Shown: piece after piece, positions 1-11,038 of the stretch | Layout of the letters: the number at the start of each line of letters is the position of its first letter | How positions within the stretch are numbered: position 1 is the first letter of the stretch | Origin: Abelmoschus esculentus | Taxonomy: Eukaryota > Streptophyta > Magnoliopsida > Malvales > Malvaceae | Assembly (NCBI GenBank): GCA_035048815.1 | Contig: JAUCBN010000026.1 | Location: 10,857,501-10,921,500 of the forward strand | Length of the DNA: 64,000 nt | Reading direction: 5' to 3' | Notes under the pieces: model-generated | Told to the model about the DNA's origin: nothing | The model's database searches: none | What the model saw: the letters and a program-made list of their open reading frames with translations, nothing else | Program-made: the position numbers and the translations under genes

Positions 1-119
1 CCTTTATTCCACATATTGGGGGTATTAAGTTTGATTTATTAGTTTTACAACTTGTTTTATACCTTGAAAGATCCATTGAAAACTTTACCTCGAATTATGA
101 AACCTTTGATCGTTAACTC

Positions 120-520
120 GAATTTATCGGGTAGATTGTTCTACTCGTATTGATACCCTAAGTCGATACACATCACTAGGGTATTGATACTCTCTAACCG
201 AGTATTGATACGTGAAAACCATTCAAAAGCCTCAACCTAAAGCCTATATCGGTACGTAATACCGATACGCGTATACCCCGTATCGATCCCCTAATCCTAC
301 CAGTATACCCTTAGTTTGTATCGATACTCGAAGTCATCTTCAATCAATGGAATAGCGGTACCGACACACTCTCCCATGTCAGTACACGAAAACTTCTCTA
401 GAATTCAAAACTTGCTATGGGTATTTGTACGTTCCCCCGTATACCGATACGCCTCCCACAAAAAAATTAAATTTACTCTAGCATACCAATACGCTCCATA
501 GTCGTATCAGTATGCTCACC
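120..520. repeat. Cluster of degenerate TATCGATAC motifs
   Basis: About ten variants of a short palindromic core (GTATCGATAC, ACCGATACG, ATTGATAC, ACCAATACG) recur in both orientations over 400 bp. The two ~960-bp repeats at 8025 and 12533 carry the same kind of motif, so this stretch is probably part of a related repeat family. The 61-aa reading frame through it is not credible as a gene. Bases 1-119 and 521-763 show nothing else, apart from a TATA-like CTTATAAATACCC near 548. Confidence 0.5.
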
Positions 521-763
521 GAAAAATAAAAGTGGGTTCAAATTTCGCTTATAAATACCCTTTAACCTATTTGGTTAAGTCCTTAATCGTTCCTATAAGT
601 TATGTAGAGTATAAGGGTGAGTTTTTATCAATTTTACACTTAATGTTCTAATCTTGATTAGCAATTATAGAGGATTTTAAGCATCTAAACATAACAACTA
701 TGCAATTCAACTATAAATCAAGCAAAACAATCATCTTATGAGGTTCATTAAATATAAAAGTAA

Positions 764-991
764 GACTTAGTTTAGGGTTGTGATAGAAAATTTTAGTTTG
801 ATTTTAAACCAAGATATTGCAAAAGCTAAAAAAGTAGCTTTTCCAAAATCAAGGTTTGAGAAATTACATTTAGAAAAAGACAAATTTCACACCAAAAAAC
901 TTTTTCAAAACTAAGTGTTTTTTTATTGCTTTTACAGATTTTGAGGTAAAAAAGTCAGTTTGAAAAATTAAAATCAACCAAAAACAAGACC
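764..991. mobile_element. Possible hAT-like MITE
   Basis: The ends are imperfect inverted repeats (AGTTTAGGGTTG on the left; GTCTTGTTTTTGGTTG is the reverse complement of the right end). The interior has the AAAAGCTAAAAAAGTAGCTTTT type of fold-back core common in plant hAT MITEs. Flanking octamers TAAGACTT and TAAGAGAT match at 6 of 8 positions, a weak target-site duplication. It has no coding capacity. From 992 to 1387 I see only AT-rich sequence. Confidence 0.35.
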
Positions 992-1387
992 TAAGAGATA
1001 TATTGACCTTAAACGAATAAATCTAGATTAAAACTTTCACCTAACTTCTCTCACCTTCAAACTTTATTCGTGAGCTTCAAAATCCTTTCTCTATCGATCC
1101 AAGAAATATGTACCTCAAAACAATGACTTTGAGTTGTTGATAATTTTTTTTGATGAACAAAATAAGATTCTTTCTCAACTACTATAAGCTTTTATCTTTT
1201 TTTTAGATAAAATAAAAAAAAATGAGGGAGAAAGATAGAGACCATGACTTCCTTTCTTTTCTTTTTGTAGAGAAAAGAAAAAGATAATCAACTTTATCTT
1301 TTAAAAAAATAATATTACCTTGCCCTTTGACACCTCTATTAAAAATAGAAGTTCAAATTTAAGCTCAACGACGCAAAAAGCACAATT

Positions 1388-1657
1388 AAATAAAATTGAG
1401 ATCTAATTTGATCTAATATATTCAAATACTTAATACAAGTGAACGATTTATAGATCGAGTTATTACAATTTTACGGAACGATGCAGTGAAGTTTGTGGTG
1501 AAGTTAATTACATCTGATTAATAAAATAAAATTGAGATTTAATTTGATTTAATATATTCAAATATTTAATTCAAGTTAACGATTTATAGATCGGGTTAAT
1601 ATAATTTTATCGTACCATGTAGTGAAGTTTGTAGTGAAGTTCATTACATCTGATTAT
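1388..1657. repeat. Tandem duplication, two units of ~136 bp
   Basis: The unit starting at 1388 (AAATAAAATTGAGATCTAA) recurs at 1524 with few substitutions, and both copies end in CATCTGATTA. No coding content. Confidence 0.8.
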
Positions 1658-1659
1658 AA

Positions 1660-2330
1660 AATAAAAATCTTATTTTTTTTTATTTTCTTATTTGTGACAA
1701 GGTTAAGGCCCTCATTAGTTCGTCCTAGTTAAAAGATAAAATTTTATTTTTATTTTTTTTATTTTCTTATCTGTGACGAGGTTGAGGCCCTCGTTAGTTC
1801 GTCTTAGTTAAAAGATAAAAATCTTATTTTTATTTTTTAACCTGTGACGAGGCTTAGTCGCTCATTAGTTCGTATTAGTTAAGAATGATGGTAATTTGAG
1901 TTTTCGGGATCTACATTTATTTAACAAAGCTTTTGTTGGTAATGAATCGATTAATTTCTTAAAACAATTATTTTCTTATCTATGACAAGGTTAAGGCCCT
2001 CGTTAGTTCATCTTAGTTAAAAGATAAAAATCTAATTTTTATTTTTTATTTTCTAATCTGTGAAAAGGTTAAGCCCTCATTAGTTCGTATAAGTGAAAGA
2101 ATAATGGTGGTTGGCTTTTCGGGATTTACATTTATTTAACGAAGCTCTTGTTGGTTGGTAATGACTTGATTAATTTCTTAAAAATTAATATATTTATTTC
2201 AGTTAAAATAGTTGGGTTTTCGGGATTTACATCTATTTAACAAAGCTCTTGTTGGTTAGTAATGACTTGATTAATTTCTTAAAAATTAATATATTTATTT
2301 CAGTTAAAATAGTCTCTTAAAAAATTATTT
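1660..2330. repeat. Complex minisatellite
   Basis: Five units around TGTGACGAGGTTAAGGCCCT sit near 1691, 1771, 1841, 1980 and 2058, separated by AAAAGATAAAAATCTTATTT spacers. Interleaved are three copies of a TTTTCGGGATTTACATTT unit (about 1902, 2116 and 2217) and two copies of a TAATGACTTGATTAATTTC unit. Order and spacing are irregular, as in a decayed or slipped array. No ORF crosses it. From 2331 to 2954 the sequence is AT-rich and includes the likely 3' UTR of the LEA gene. Confidence 0.75.
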
Positions 2331-2954
2331 ACATTTAAATGAATGAAAAGTAAATTATAAAATAAGAGTGATAACACAAGAAAAAAAAACAAAAAAAAAT
2401 TCTCTCTATTGTCTTCTTTAGTGTTTCTTTTAATTTTTTAAAAAATTTAATTTTAAATTTTAGACCCTAAACCTTTTAAAAAATTTAAAAATTTAATTTT
2501 AAATCTTAAACTGAACCTTTAAAACATCTTAAATCCTCAATCTTAAATCTTAAATTCTAAATCTTCTAATCACTTCATAACTAAAAAGTGAGCATAAATG
2601 GAGTCACCCTCTAGACCTTTTAGTAGACCTTTTAATTTGAAAGGAGGGTAAATAAAGCTCTAATTTAAAGTGAATATAAATGAAAGCAGATGATTTTAAA
2701 GTGAAAATAAATGGAAACGGATGATTTACACTCGTAACACAAACTTAAAATAACCAGACATTTGGTTCTTCTCCACAAAATTTTTTTTTCCTTCTAAAAG
2801 TCCATAGTGTTATTGTAGATGGTACTGTCTCCGACAGTATTAAGATTTAAGAGTACAACAGGACCATAAAAAACAAAGTAGAAACAAGCACACAAAGCAT
2901 GTAACAAACAGAGACGATTACACAGAGCACTAAAACTCGCCCAGTTCCATTAGT

Positions 2955-3545
2955 TTAGTAGGATCTATAATAAGGATCATCCCGTGGGTTCCTTCTCCCA
3001 GGGACAGGATTGTTCGGGTCCTCATTCACGGCCCCAGTTGTCCCTACCTGCCTTCCCGAGTTATACCCAGTGCCAGTGTCTGCAGTGGGGTAGCCACGGC
3101 TGGCATCATGAACCCCGCCTCCTCCATAGCCATCACCCGTATCACCTCTGTTGGGGTGAAGGCCACCTGTGGTGAAGCCAGTACCATCAATACGGTTGAC
3201 ATGATGAACGCCTCCTCCGCCATATCCAGTGGTGTCAGCTCTGTTGTATCCAGCACCATGTGCGGCTGTAGCGTTATGAAGGTGTGCCTCTTGTTTCCTC
3301 AGCTCTGCATCTTCTTGTCTAGCCTCTTTCCTTTCTCTGGCAATCTCTTTCTCAATAGGGTCACTTGTCTTCATTTGGTCCACCTACAACATCATCATAA
3401 TCATGATTGAGTTTCCATGAATCAACTGCAGCACATAAGTTAGAAAGGACTGAAATGAGTATGAATTAACCTTTTCCTGCATGGTGGCCGTGGCCTTCTC
3501 CATGCCAGCCTTGGCAGAGGCAGCTGCATCCTTCATGGACTGCAT
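2955..3545 (-). CDS. D-113: Group-1 LEA protein, D-113-like (two exons)
   Basis: A hydrophilic late-embryogenesis-abundant protein, expected to protect cell contents during seed desiccation or water stress. Exon 1 is 3545-3471 and encodes 25 residues starting MQSMKDAAASAKAGMEK. An 87-bp intron (3470-3384) begins GTTAAT and ends TTGTAG. Exon 2 is 3383-2955 with a TAA stop, giving 167 residues. The N-terminal ~65 residues form the charged, Lys/Glu-rich amphipathic LEA_1 region (DPIEKEIARERKEARQEDAE). The rest is Gly/Tyr-rich with GYGGGGVH repeats and ends DPYYRSY, the typical tail of this family. The length matches cotton D-113-type proteins as I recall them. The start is the first ATG, and exon 1 joins exon 2 in frame through EK/VDQMK. 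It looks intact and is the only convincing host gene in the window. Confidence 0.93.
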
Positions 3546-3625
3546 CTTCAATACTTATTTCTGTTAAGGGTTTTACTCTGAAAGATTGTTGTTGTTGTCT
3601 GCTGATGAACTGCAATATTGTCTCC

Positions 3626-3690
3626 ATTAAATAAGATCAAAATGAGAGTTCCCGAGCTGCCACGTATAGGAAAATTCTGACACGTGTTCT
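3626..3690 (-). promoter_or_regulatory. LEA promoter: TATA-like box and two ABREs
   Basis: Read on the minus strand, TATTTAAT lies at 3633-3626, about 80 bp upstream of the ATG. TACGTGGC (3666-3659) and a G-box in ACACGTGTC around 3681-3686 lie just upstream. Paired ACGT-core elements close to the TATA box are the usual abscisic-acid-responsive arrangement of LEA genes. The motifs are visible; ABA or seed regulation is inferred from the family. Confidence 0.7.
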
Positions 3691-3711
3691 TCAATAATCA
3701 AATTGAATTTG

Positions 3712-3855
3712 TTACACGTTTCGGACATATGTCAAGCTTGTAAGGCGTTGGGTGTTTTACTCTTTAATTATGGACATAGGTAGATCCAGCCTCCAGGACA
3801 TGATGAGATAAGGTGGCGACACGAAGCCGGGGGCTACAGTGGGCGGTGGCTTCAT
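3712..3855 (-). repeat. Distal LEA upstream segment, copy 1
   Basis: This segment starting TTACACGTTTC and including CGACACGAAGCCGG has a clear homologue in the same orientation at 16053-16195. It lies upstream of the intact LEA gene, so the second copy points to a duplication that once included this promoter region. From 3856 to 4339 I see only AT-rich non-coding sequence. Confidence 0.75.
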
Positions 3856-4339
3856 CTTTATTTTGACAAATAACAAATAAATAAGCTTGTTAGTTTCGAT
3901 AGATAACAGTTAATGTATTGCTCTCATTTGTGGTGCGGAGTGAAAAACTTAGTTTTCTAGTTATTAAGCCAGAACCGAATGATCTCAATTTTCAAAGTTA
4001 GATGTATATATCAGTGCAGTAATAGCGGAAAAAAAATAGAGATGTATACCTACAGTTGTTGAAGCAGTAAAGTATGTTGTTCTCTCCTTTTAACCGCAGT
4101 TAGGGGTTAATATTAGATCGATATTTGATCGATCAAATTAAAATTTTTGAGTTACTTAAGATAACAAGTATTATTTTATAATTTAATTTTTTTAAAAATT
4201 AAATTTATAAAATTTAAGTCAAATAAAATTAAATCAAATTATTTAAATTTATATTTAAATCTATTTATAATATTATAATATTTATTTATTCTAATTTAAA
4301 TAAATTTCTATAAACATATATATAATATTTTATATTTTT

Positions 4340-4700
4340 ATATATGATATATATAATACCAACAATAAATGTTATGTACCCTTATGTACCACTAATCATG
4401 TGCACCGTTAACTATTTTAATAGAGACCGAAAATGTTAACAATTTTTTAAAAATAAATCTAAAAATTATTTTTATATATTTTTGAGTACACAAAAAATAA
4501 TTGAACTTTTTTAAATTATTCAATTTTGTAATCAAATTTTTAATTGTTTAATGTTATTATTAAATTTTAGTTTTGTTCTAAAATTGTCATTAATCTGTTA
4601 ACAATCGTTAAAACGATCGTTAAAATATTTTATATAATAACATATTTAGTTCTTCACATTTGCACTTTTAAAACAATTTTGTCTTAGTTCAAAAAAACAA
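4340..4700. repeat. AT-rich dispersed repeat, inverted relative to 15260-15610
   Basis: Its reverse complement aligns over ~350 bp with 15260-15610. Shared landmarks are ATTAGTGGTACATA, TTATATAAAATATTTTA and AATTAAAAATTTGATTAC-type runs. By eye the similarity is roughly three quarters. It is probably a non-autonomous element family. 4700-5452 is AT-rich; the part just before 5452 may be the LTR of the Copia relic that follows. Confidence 0.55.
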
Positions 4701-5452
4701 AAAATTTAATAATCATATTTAATTATATTTTAATTTAAAAAATTAACCCTTTAACACTATACTTAAAACCCTAATTCAACTCTTAAACAATTTTATCCTT
4801 TCATTTTCTGACTACACCCCATTTATTTTAATATATCAGATCCGTCGAATCAATTTGCTATGTATTATCAAAAAGGATTGATAATTTCGCATGAGATTAC
4901 AACGAATGTTGGTTGTAAATTTTATGATTATGATTTAGAATCGAAAAATCGTTTATTTTTGAAATACATTTTTTTATGAGTTTGGAATAAGATCTTGTAT
5001 AATTTCAGGATGCAAATGAATGACGAGATCATACGACAATGAAGAATTTAAAAGGTAAATCTCTTATTGTTCTCATACTCAAGACGGTTTTAAGCACATA
5101 CGTTTATTATATTTGAAAGGAGAAAAATCATAGACATTTTAAGGGAATCATTCGATTATTAGATGATATTATTAAATGTATAAAAATTTAATTCACTTTC
5201 GTATACAGTAACATTGTATAGACATTATTGGTAGGATTAATGTACAATTGAATCTAAATTAAGAGATTTAACTTTAAAAATTTCCCTCCACAAGTATAAT
5301 ATTCTTTACAACGCTTCATTATTCCTTAGATAATAAATATAAATTTATCTAAAAAATAATTTATTATATATTAATATTAAGTATCAAATTAAACATCCTT
5401 TTCGAAAAAAATAAAGAAAGGATGATACAAATAAGTTAACACCAGATTCACA

Positions 5453-6530
5453 TGGTATCAGAGGTCCTTTCGGTTTATCATGGTTTGTCCTATTAATCTT
5501 TCCGGTCGAGAGGATAATTTCGAATAATCGTTCTTCAACAAAAGAATCAATATACGGTTGAACGACACTAACTTTTTCTATGAAAACAATAAGCGGTTTT
5601 GATGATGCGAGGTCATGGACATCAAGATTATCTTGATGAATCTTTTATTTCTTCTCGCAAATTTGTTTCTAGCAACAATGACGAAATCATATTCAATCTG
5701 GTGTACCTTTATTTTTTCAAACAAGACAGTTCGTTAGCTTCTTGGCTTCTTTTTACCGTCAGCCAAAATATTCTCCCTTAGCTCGTTGGAGCTGAAACAA
5801 TCACCGTCATTTGAATAATTCTATGGTTTGTATTCTCAACTCTCAATCACAAAATTAATACAATTTTATTGTTGCCTTTGATCAATTAAAAAAACAGATC
5901 TGTTGATGCGAGCGTGTACCATGTAAATCAAAGAAATTTGCGATCTTCTTGCTTCATGTGAAATTTCGTTGTAGAGGACGTCAACGAACCTAATATCAAG
6001 TTTGTAGAAAATTAGGTTACCTAGCATATCGTTGTTAGTACCATTTTGACAAAAAATATAAGAATAATCCTTCATCATAAACTCATCTTTTTGTTACTAC
6101 CCAAACAAACAATTGCTTTATCAATAAAACTGTCAAGTTACAATATGATCCTTTGTTATTACTAAAGCACCTAAACTTGCCTTTTCAGCCAATGAGACTA
6201 TTTTTGCTTAGGTCAACACTTTAGTGAACAACATATCTAATAACTCTTCGATTATATGATTTTCAAACTCCGATGTTACCCATCACGTAACAAATTTTTT
6301 CTATGTTGCTCACTTCTCGAAACCTACACTAATAAGGATAAAGTACACATAGGAGATGACTTAGTTCTCTCTATTTTTCATATAGGAAAAGTAGTTTGTT
6401 ACTCCCTTTCGAACTCTCTAACTCATTTGTTACTTATTCCTTAAATTACTTAAAATCCTTTATTCGCTTTTAAGATCACTGAAAATAATAATTTATGTTT
6501 AAAATTTTATGCAATTACTGTTGTGTGAAG
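5453..6530 (+). pseudogene. Copia gag and pre-integrase relic with primer-binding site
   Basis: The initiator-Met primer site TGGTATCAGAG (5453-5463) follows a CA-ending LTR-like edge. About 230 bp later a gag segment reads QDSSLASWLLFTV (from ~5725), which is characteristic of Ty1/copia gag. Further on, a segment with HIGDDLVLSI and LSNSLTHLLLIP resembles the protease to pre-integrase part of Copia polyproteins (about 6330-6520). The frame is broken by many stops and there is no RT or integrase, so this is a 5'-end remnant. Around 6539-6550 the sequence GCTCTGATAACA is an inverted primer-site motif, suggesting a second Copia LTR edge in the opposite direction. Confidence 0.7.
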
Positions 6531-6550
6531 GATGAATGCTCTGATAACAT

Positions 6551-8024
6551 ATAATATTAATTAAAAATATAAAAAAGAAGATGGTACTTTTTTATTCATC
6601 AAAGGGTTATATACAATAAGAAGGAAGTTTTAACTAACTCTAATAAAGTTTTTCTCTTAAAATATAGTTAATCCTGAGGAGTGTTCGAATTTATATATTT
6701 TTATTGATAGTTATTTTTTGTTGTCAATTTGATATTACTAATTTGGTTCTATTTTGATCATTTTCAGTATAGGAACTTATTTTTCAAAACCAATAAAAAT
6801 AGTGAATTTTGCATTTTTTATCCATCATGGATGGAGTCATGGGCACGACATAGGGCACAACTTCTAGAAGGCAGTCCAGTCAACATTTTCTAGAAGGGAG
6901 AATGAAATTATCTTAGGGAATTATCTTAAAAAATTTTAAAATTTAAATTTAAATCATTTATATTTTAGATTATCTTTAGAATTTATCTTTTATTTTAAAT
7001 TTATTTCTTTTATCTTTAGGATTTAGAATAGTATAAATACCCTTTAGGGTAGAGCTTGATATGTACTTCATTTTTACTTTTCTTTTTCAATAAAATATTA
7101 AGCACGACTTTAATCATGCTTAGCTAATTTTATTTAGTCAAAAGCTAGTGACGACTCCTTCATTTTAAAATATATACGTTGACTTGAAGATTATTTAGAT
7201 TTACTGTTAAGAAGAAGATTCGTCTAGTAGCAAATTCGGCTTCATGTGAACAAACTTAGTGGTTTTCCACTAAGGAAAATCAAGATCGAGTTTAATTCTC
7301 TATGAGACGTTGTAATTCGAGTCAAACTATTCCATTACTTAAAGTTGTATTGGTGTTAACGACGAAGAACGTGGTTAGTCCAGCAAAGACCGAATTCTAG
7401 AGATAGACTTGAGAGTATTTGTTTACGAAAGAGAGAAGCAAGTTACAAGTGTTGGGCCTTGTAGACTGTAATCGATATGGATCTTAAAGTAAAACTTATT
7501 TCGATAATCAATTGGAAATTGTGGCTAAGTGAAGCTTGAGACTACGTCCTTTCAATTATTTACTTTCAATCATTGTTAGATTAAATTTATTTATTTATAT
7601 TTTTACAATACCAAATCCTCTTTTTCTAATTTATTATTATGTTTTGGATCGGGATCAATAAAATTTGATACATGCTGAATATGCATAATTGGAGTGCAAG
7701 TGTACACGTCAAGTAATAAAGTGATAAATATTATCGAGTTATCGTCTCCTCAGGGATTGGTATACTTAATATGCTTCCTTTGATCTTCTTGCCCTATAAA
7801 ACAAAAGTAAAAACACAAATAAGTTTGGGTGTTGCTTAATGTTGAGTTGATCGTTGTTGAAGAATGACCAAGAAGGGGGTGAATTGACAATTTAAAAATA
7901 ATCGGGAAAAATTTCGGGAAAAACGGAAAAAATGAAAGACAAGAGATTTATAGTGGTTCAAGCTTTGAACAAGCTCTAAATCCACTACCTTAGCTCCCAC
8001 TAAGGATTTTGAAACCAATTCACT
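6551..8024 (+). other. Non-coding, LTR-like debris
   Basis: No credible gene. A TATA-like AGTATAAATACCC at ~7030 followed by TTCAATAAAATATT at ~7090 looks like the promoter and polyadenylation part of a decayed LTR. Around 7670-7760 the sequence (AAGTGTACACGTCAAGTAAT, then a run ending CTCCTCAGGGATTGG) is of a type that recurs in plant retroelement debris. I could not define ends or a target duplication. Confidence 0.3.
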
Positions 8025-8978
8025 ATTGAATTCGTCCCTTTTATTGGTTCAAGGGATAACCGTTACAATTCGAATCAATCTTTCTACCCAAAGATTAATT
8101 CCACCTCACAAGATAAAATAAAGGAATGAAGGCAAATGAAAGATCTCTCACAAGATAAATTTTCCTAAACTCTCCCAAAACTCAAATATAAAGAATTGAA
8201 TTGAAATACACAAGTTGGGAGAATGAGAATATGCAATAAGTGCTTGAGAGTTGGATTTGATTGCTTGAATGTTGCTTGAGGTTCAATAGTCCTTAATGCT
8301 GTTGAAAATGCTCCATTTTATACCATCTCATTGATTTTTATCCGTTGTAGTTGTTGGGAATATAAATATGGCCGTTGGGACTTCATCTTCCCACCATAAA
8401 TGCACTTTGCAGTAGGCGGTATCGAAACACGAAGAACCTATTTCAAAATAGACCAAGAATAGAAAGAGTAGTTCTGCATTAAACGAAGGGGTATCGAACC
8501 ATGCTTTGATACCTTTATGAATCTGTGAAGGTTGCTATCGAACCATGCTTCGGAACAGGCTAACCACCAATCAAAAATTAACTGCCATCAACGGTCAAAA
8601 CATTTAATGCTAAAATAGCCGTTGGGGATTAAGGATGGAATCGATACAGGTATCGATACTAGGGGTCAATTTTTAAATGATTTTAAAATATTTAAAAAGC
8701 ATTCGAAGTGCTTCGATATATGCTTTGAAACAGAGGCTGGCAGTGAGCTCGTGGTATCGAGCAGTGCTTCGATACCTGTTCTTGATCTCAAGAACAATGC
8801 TTTGAAAATCCCGGGGGTATCAAATGGTGGTTCGAAACCCTCGTGCAAAACACTTAGAAATTTTATTTTAAATATTTTTGTTTGACTTGAAGTTAAAATA
8901 TTGACTTAAGGACTTAAAAATTATTTCAAATTAGTCATTGTATTTAATTGTTATATCAAAATTAAATTTAGTTTTACA
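8025..8978. repeat. ~960-bp repeat, copy A
   Basis: Nearly co-linear with 12533-13498, from ATTGAATT(C/T)GTCC to AATTTAGTTTTACA. It contains several palindromic GGTATCGAA...TTCGATACC motifs. The small overlapping frames on both strands recur in both copies but look like by-products of the repeat. Beyond 8978 copy A continues into sequence not found at copy B (CCTCCCTCTTTTTT). 8979-9384 is AT-rich with no gene. Confidence 0.8.
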
Positions 8979-9384
8979 ACCTCCCTCTTTTTTATATAAC
9001 AAAACCGTTTAAAGATTTTTGGATTTCAAAACACTTTGAAAACTTTTAAAGACTCCCCCTTAATATGTGCACGGTTTTAAATCCTTTTAAAGATGGTGGT
9101 TTTCCTAAACTTAAAAGCATAAAAATTCTCCTCTTTTTTGTTAGATCAAAAATCAATGAAATATAGAGTAATAAATAAAGCAAAGTAATGCATTAAAGGA
9201 GAATAAGAACATAACTATAATCCATAGCATAAAATACTGAAATTTAAATCCAACATAATAAAATATCAAAGCATAGGGAAATAATAAAGTGCATATGTTC
9301 TAAGATGAAATGCAACATAATGCTTAAGGAAACATAACTAGTCCTAAAAGCCAAATAGCAAAGCATAGGATAAAACTAATAGCA

Positions 9385-10599
9385 CTAGTCGCCCATCTCA
9401 TCGTCATCATCACCATCACCCTTGTCTTCGTCCTCTTCTTCTTCTTCTTTGTTCTCATCATTGGCATCTTGTTCATTGAGTTGTTGGGTATAACGAAGAG
9501 CCTCGATGGAGATGCGTAAGGCATGACCTTGGGTCTCTAATCCCGTCAATCTAGTGCTCATGGAGTCAAAGCTAGATTGAAAGAGAGTAGACATAGATTC
9601 AAGCCTACCATCAATGGTATCCATGCGTTCACTCAAAGTGCCAAAGCGATCATTCAAAGAACCAAACTGTGCATCCAAGTTGTCGAAGCGAGTGGTAAGA
9701 AAGGCCATCATATCCACGCTCAGAGCAACTTGATGAAGAGGCTCGGGATCACCGAGAGGAGAAGGAGGAGGGGGAGCACCACAAACCCATTCACCGTTGC
9801 CGGCATATTGAAAGTGGGCACAATGAAGGGAAGTCTCACCAATAAGCTCCTTTAAGGATCCCATTTTGTCGAAAGAGCAATCAATTCGCAAATGCAAGAA
9901 GATGGAACTAAGAATACATTCATAAGGAAAAGATTAGACAAGTGGGTTGGCTTGGTTTTGGACATGTCACACCATGTTCGAGAAAACGATTTAGGAAAGA
10001 TTGGATCGAACACCTTGACTAAAACATTTTAACCAAAAGCTATCTACTTGACGGATACGAGAGTACTTACCATTGGATGGACGAATCCACCACGAGATTA
10101 TAAGATGAAGAAATCTATCATGCACGTCAAGAGTAGAAGCTGCTCCGGTAAAGGTTCCTAGAGAGTCTTCATCAGTTTCACCCTCATCCTCAAGACCAAA
10201 AATATCCTCAAAGGTCGAGACATCGATTTGAAAAAGTTTTCCTATAAGAAAAGATTCAATGGCTATGACCTTAGTGTTGTCCATAGGATCAAAAAGACAT
10301 GTGGCATTAGTGTAAAAGATTAGGACAATAGTAGGATAAAATTTACCGGAATGGGTAAGGAATTTCAAAAAATTCCATTGAACAAGACGGTTGTAATACT
10401 TAAATTTGAACCTGGTCGAGTTCTTGAATTAGATATCGATACGACGTTCCACCTTAAGAGGAAGATGTCGGAAGAGATTGAATTGATTAACCCATTCATT
10501 TGTGTCCAAACATCGTGCAAAGACTTCTTGCACATCAACACGAGCAGGACAAGTCGATGAAGAACTAGCCTCGGTGCGAGAGCGTTTCTTCGGTGCCAT
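9385..10599 (-). pseudogene. Plant-transposon-domain (ATHILA ORF-1-like) gene, broken
   Basis: One minus-strand frame of about 404 codons runs from MAPKKRSR at 10599 to a TAG at 9387-9385. It stays in a single frame but is interrupted by TAA at 10431-10429, TAA at 9993-9991 and two further stops between 9990 and 9898. In order it shows a basic Ser-rich N-terminus, a W/F-rich central region (KFYPTIVLIFYTNA, WWIRPSNGKYSRIRQVDSF), a predicted coiled coil (MMAFLTTRFDNLDAQFGSLN) and a very acidic tail ending EMGD. I place it with the putative plant transposon / ATHILA ORF-1 family; the intact ORF at 53491-54849 seems to be a relative. A TATA-like TATATAAGC lies ~50 bp upstream of the start. It is probably the remnant of a retroelement-borne ORF, function unknown. 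10600-11038 holds nothing else. Confidence 0.65.
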
Positions 10600-11038
10600 G
10601 AGATCTAGATATTTCACAAAAATTTTGGATTAGTTTGATAAAACATGTATGCTTATATAAATAAATTCAATCCTATGTAGTAATCTAACAATTCAAGGTA
10701 TTTGAGAATTTTAACAAAAACTTTAAAAAACCATTAAAAATTATACAAAAAAGGATTTATATTCGATTAAAAAAATCTTAGATTTTGACAAAAAATTGTA
10801 GGATTATCAAAACCCATACAATAGACATTTAAAGTATGTTCAAAATCGAAATTTTAACAATCTAAATCTAAACGAAAATAAGGTTTTTCGAAAATATACC
10901 TTGAGTGTAGATTAGGATGAATCGATTGATTGTGAAGCACCTTTTGATGATATTATGTAGTCTTTGATGTTTAGATATGAAACCCTTAAAGAAATCGTTG
11001 AGATTTTGTGTTAAAAACAATGAATTTAAGAGGATTAT

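Noticed and set aside
2984..3410. Plus-strand frames of 63 and 100 aa, and a 71-aa minus frame, over the LEA gene
   Set aside because: Antisense or out-of-frame shadows of the LEA exon, which has clear family motifs.
8622..8885. 87-aa plus and 60-aa minus frames, repeated at 13142-13405
   Set aside because: They recur because the underlying repeat is duplicated; no protein motif and no start context.
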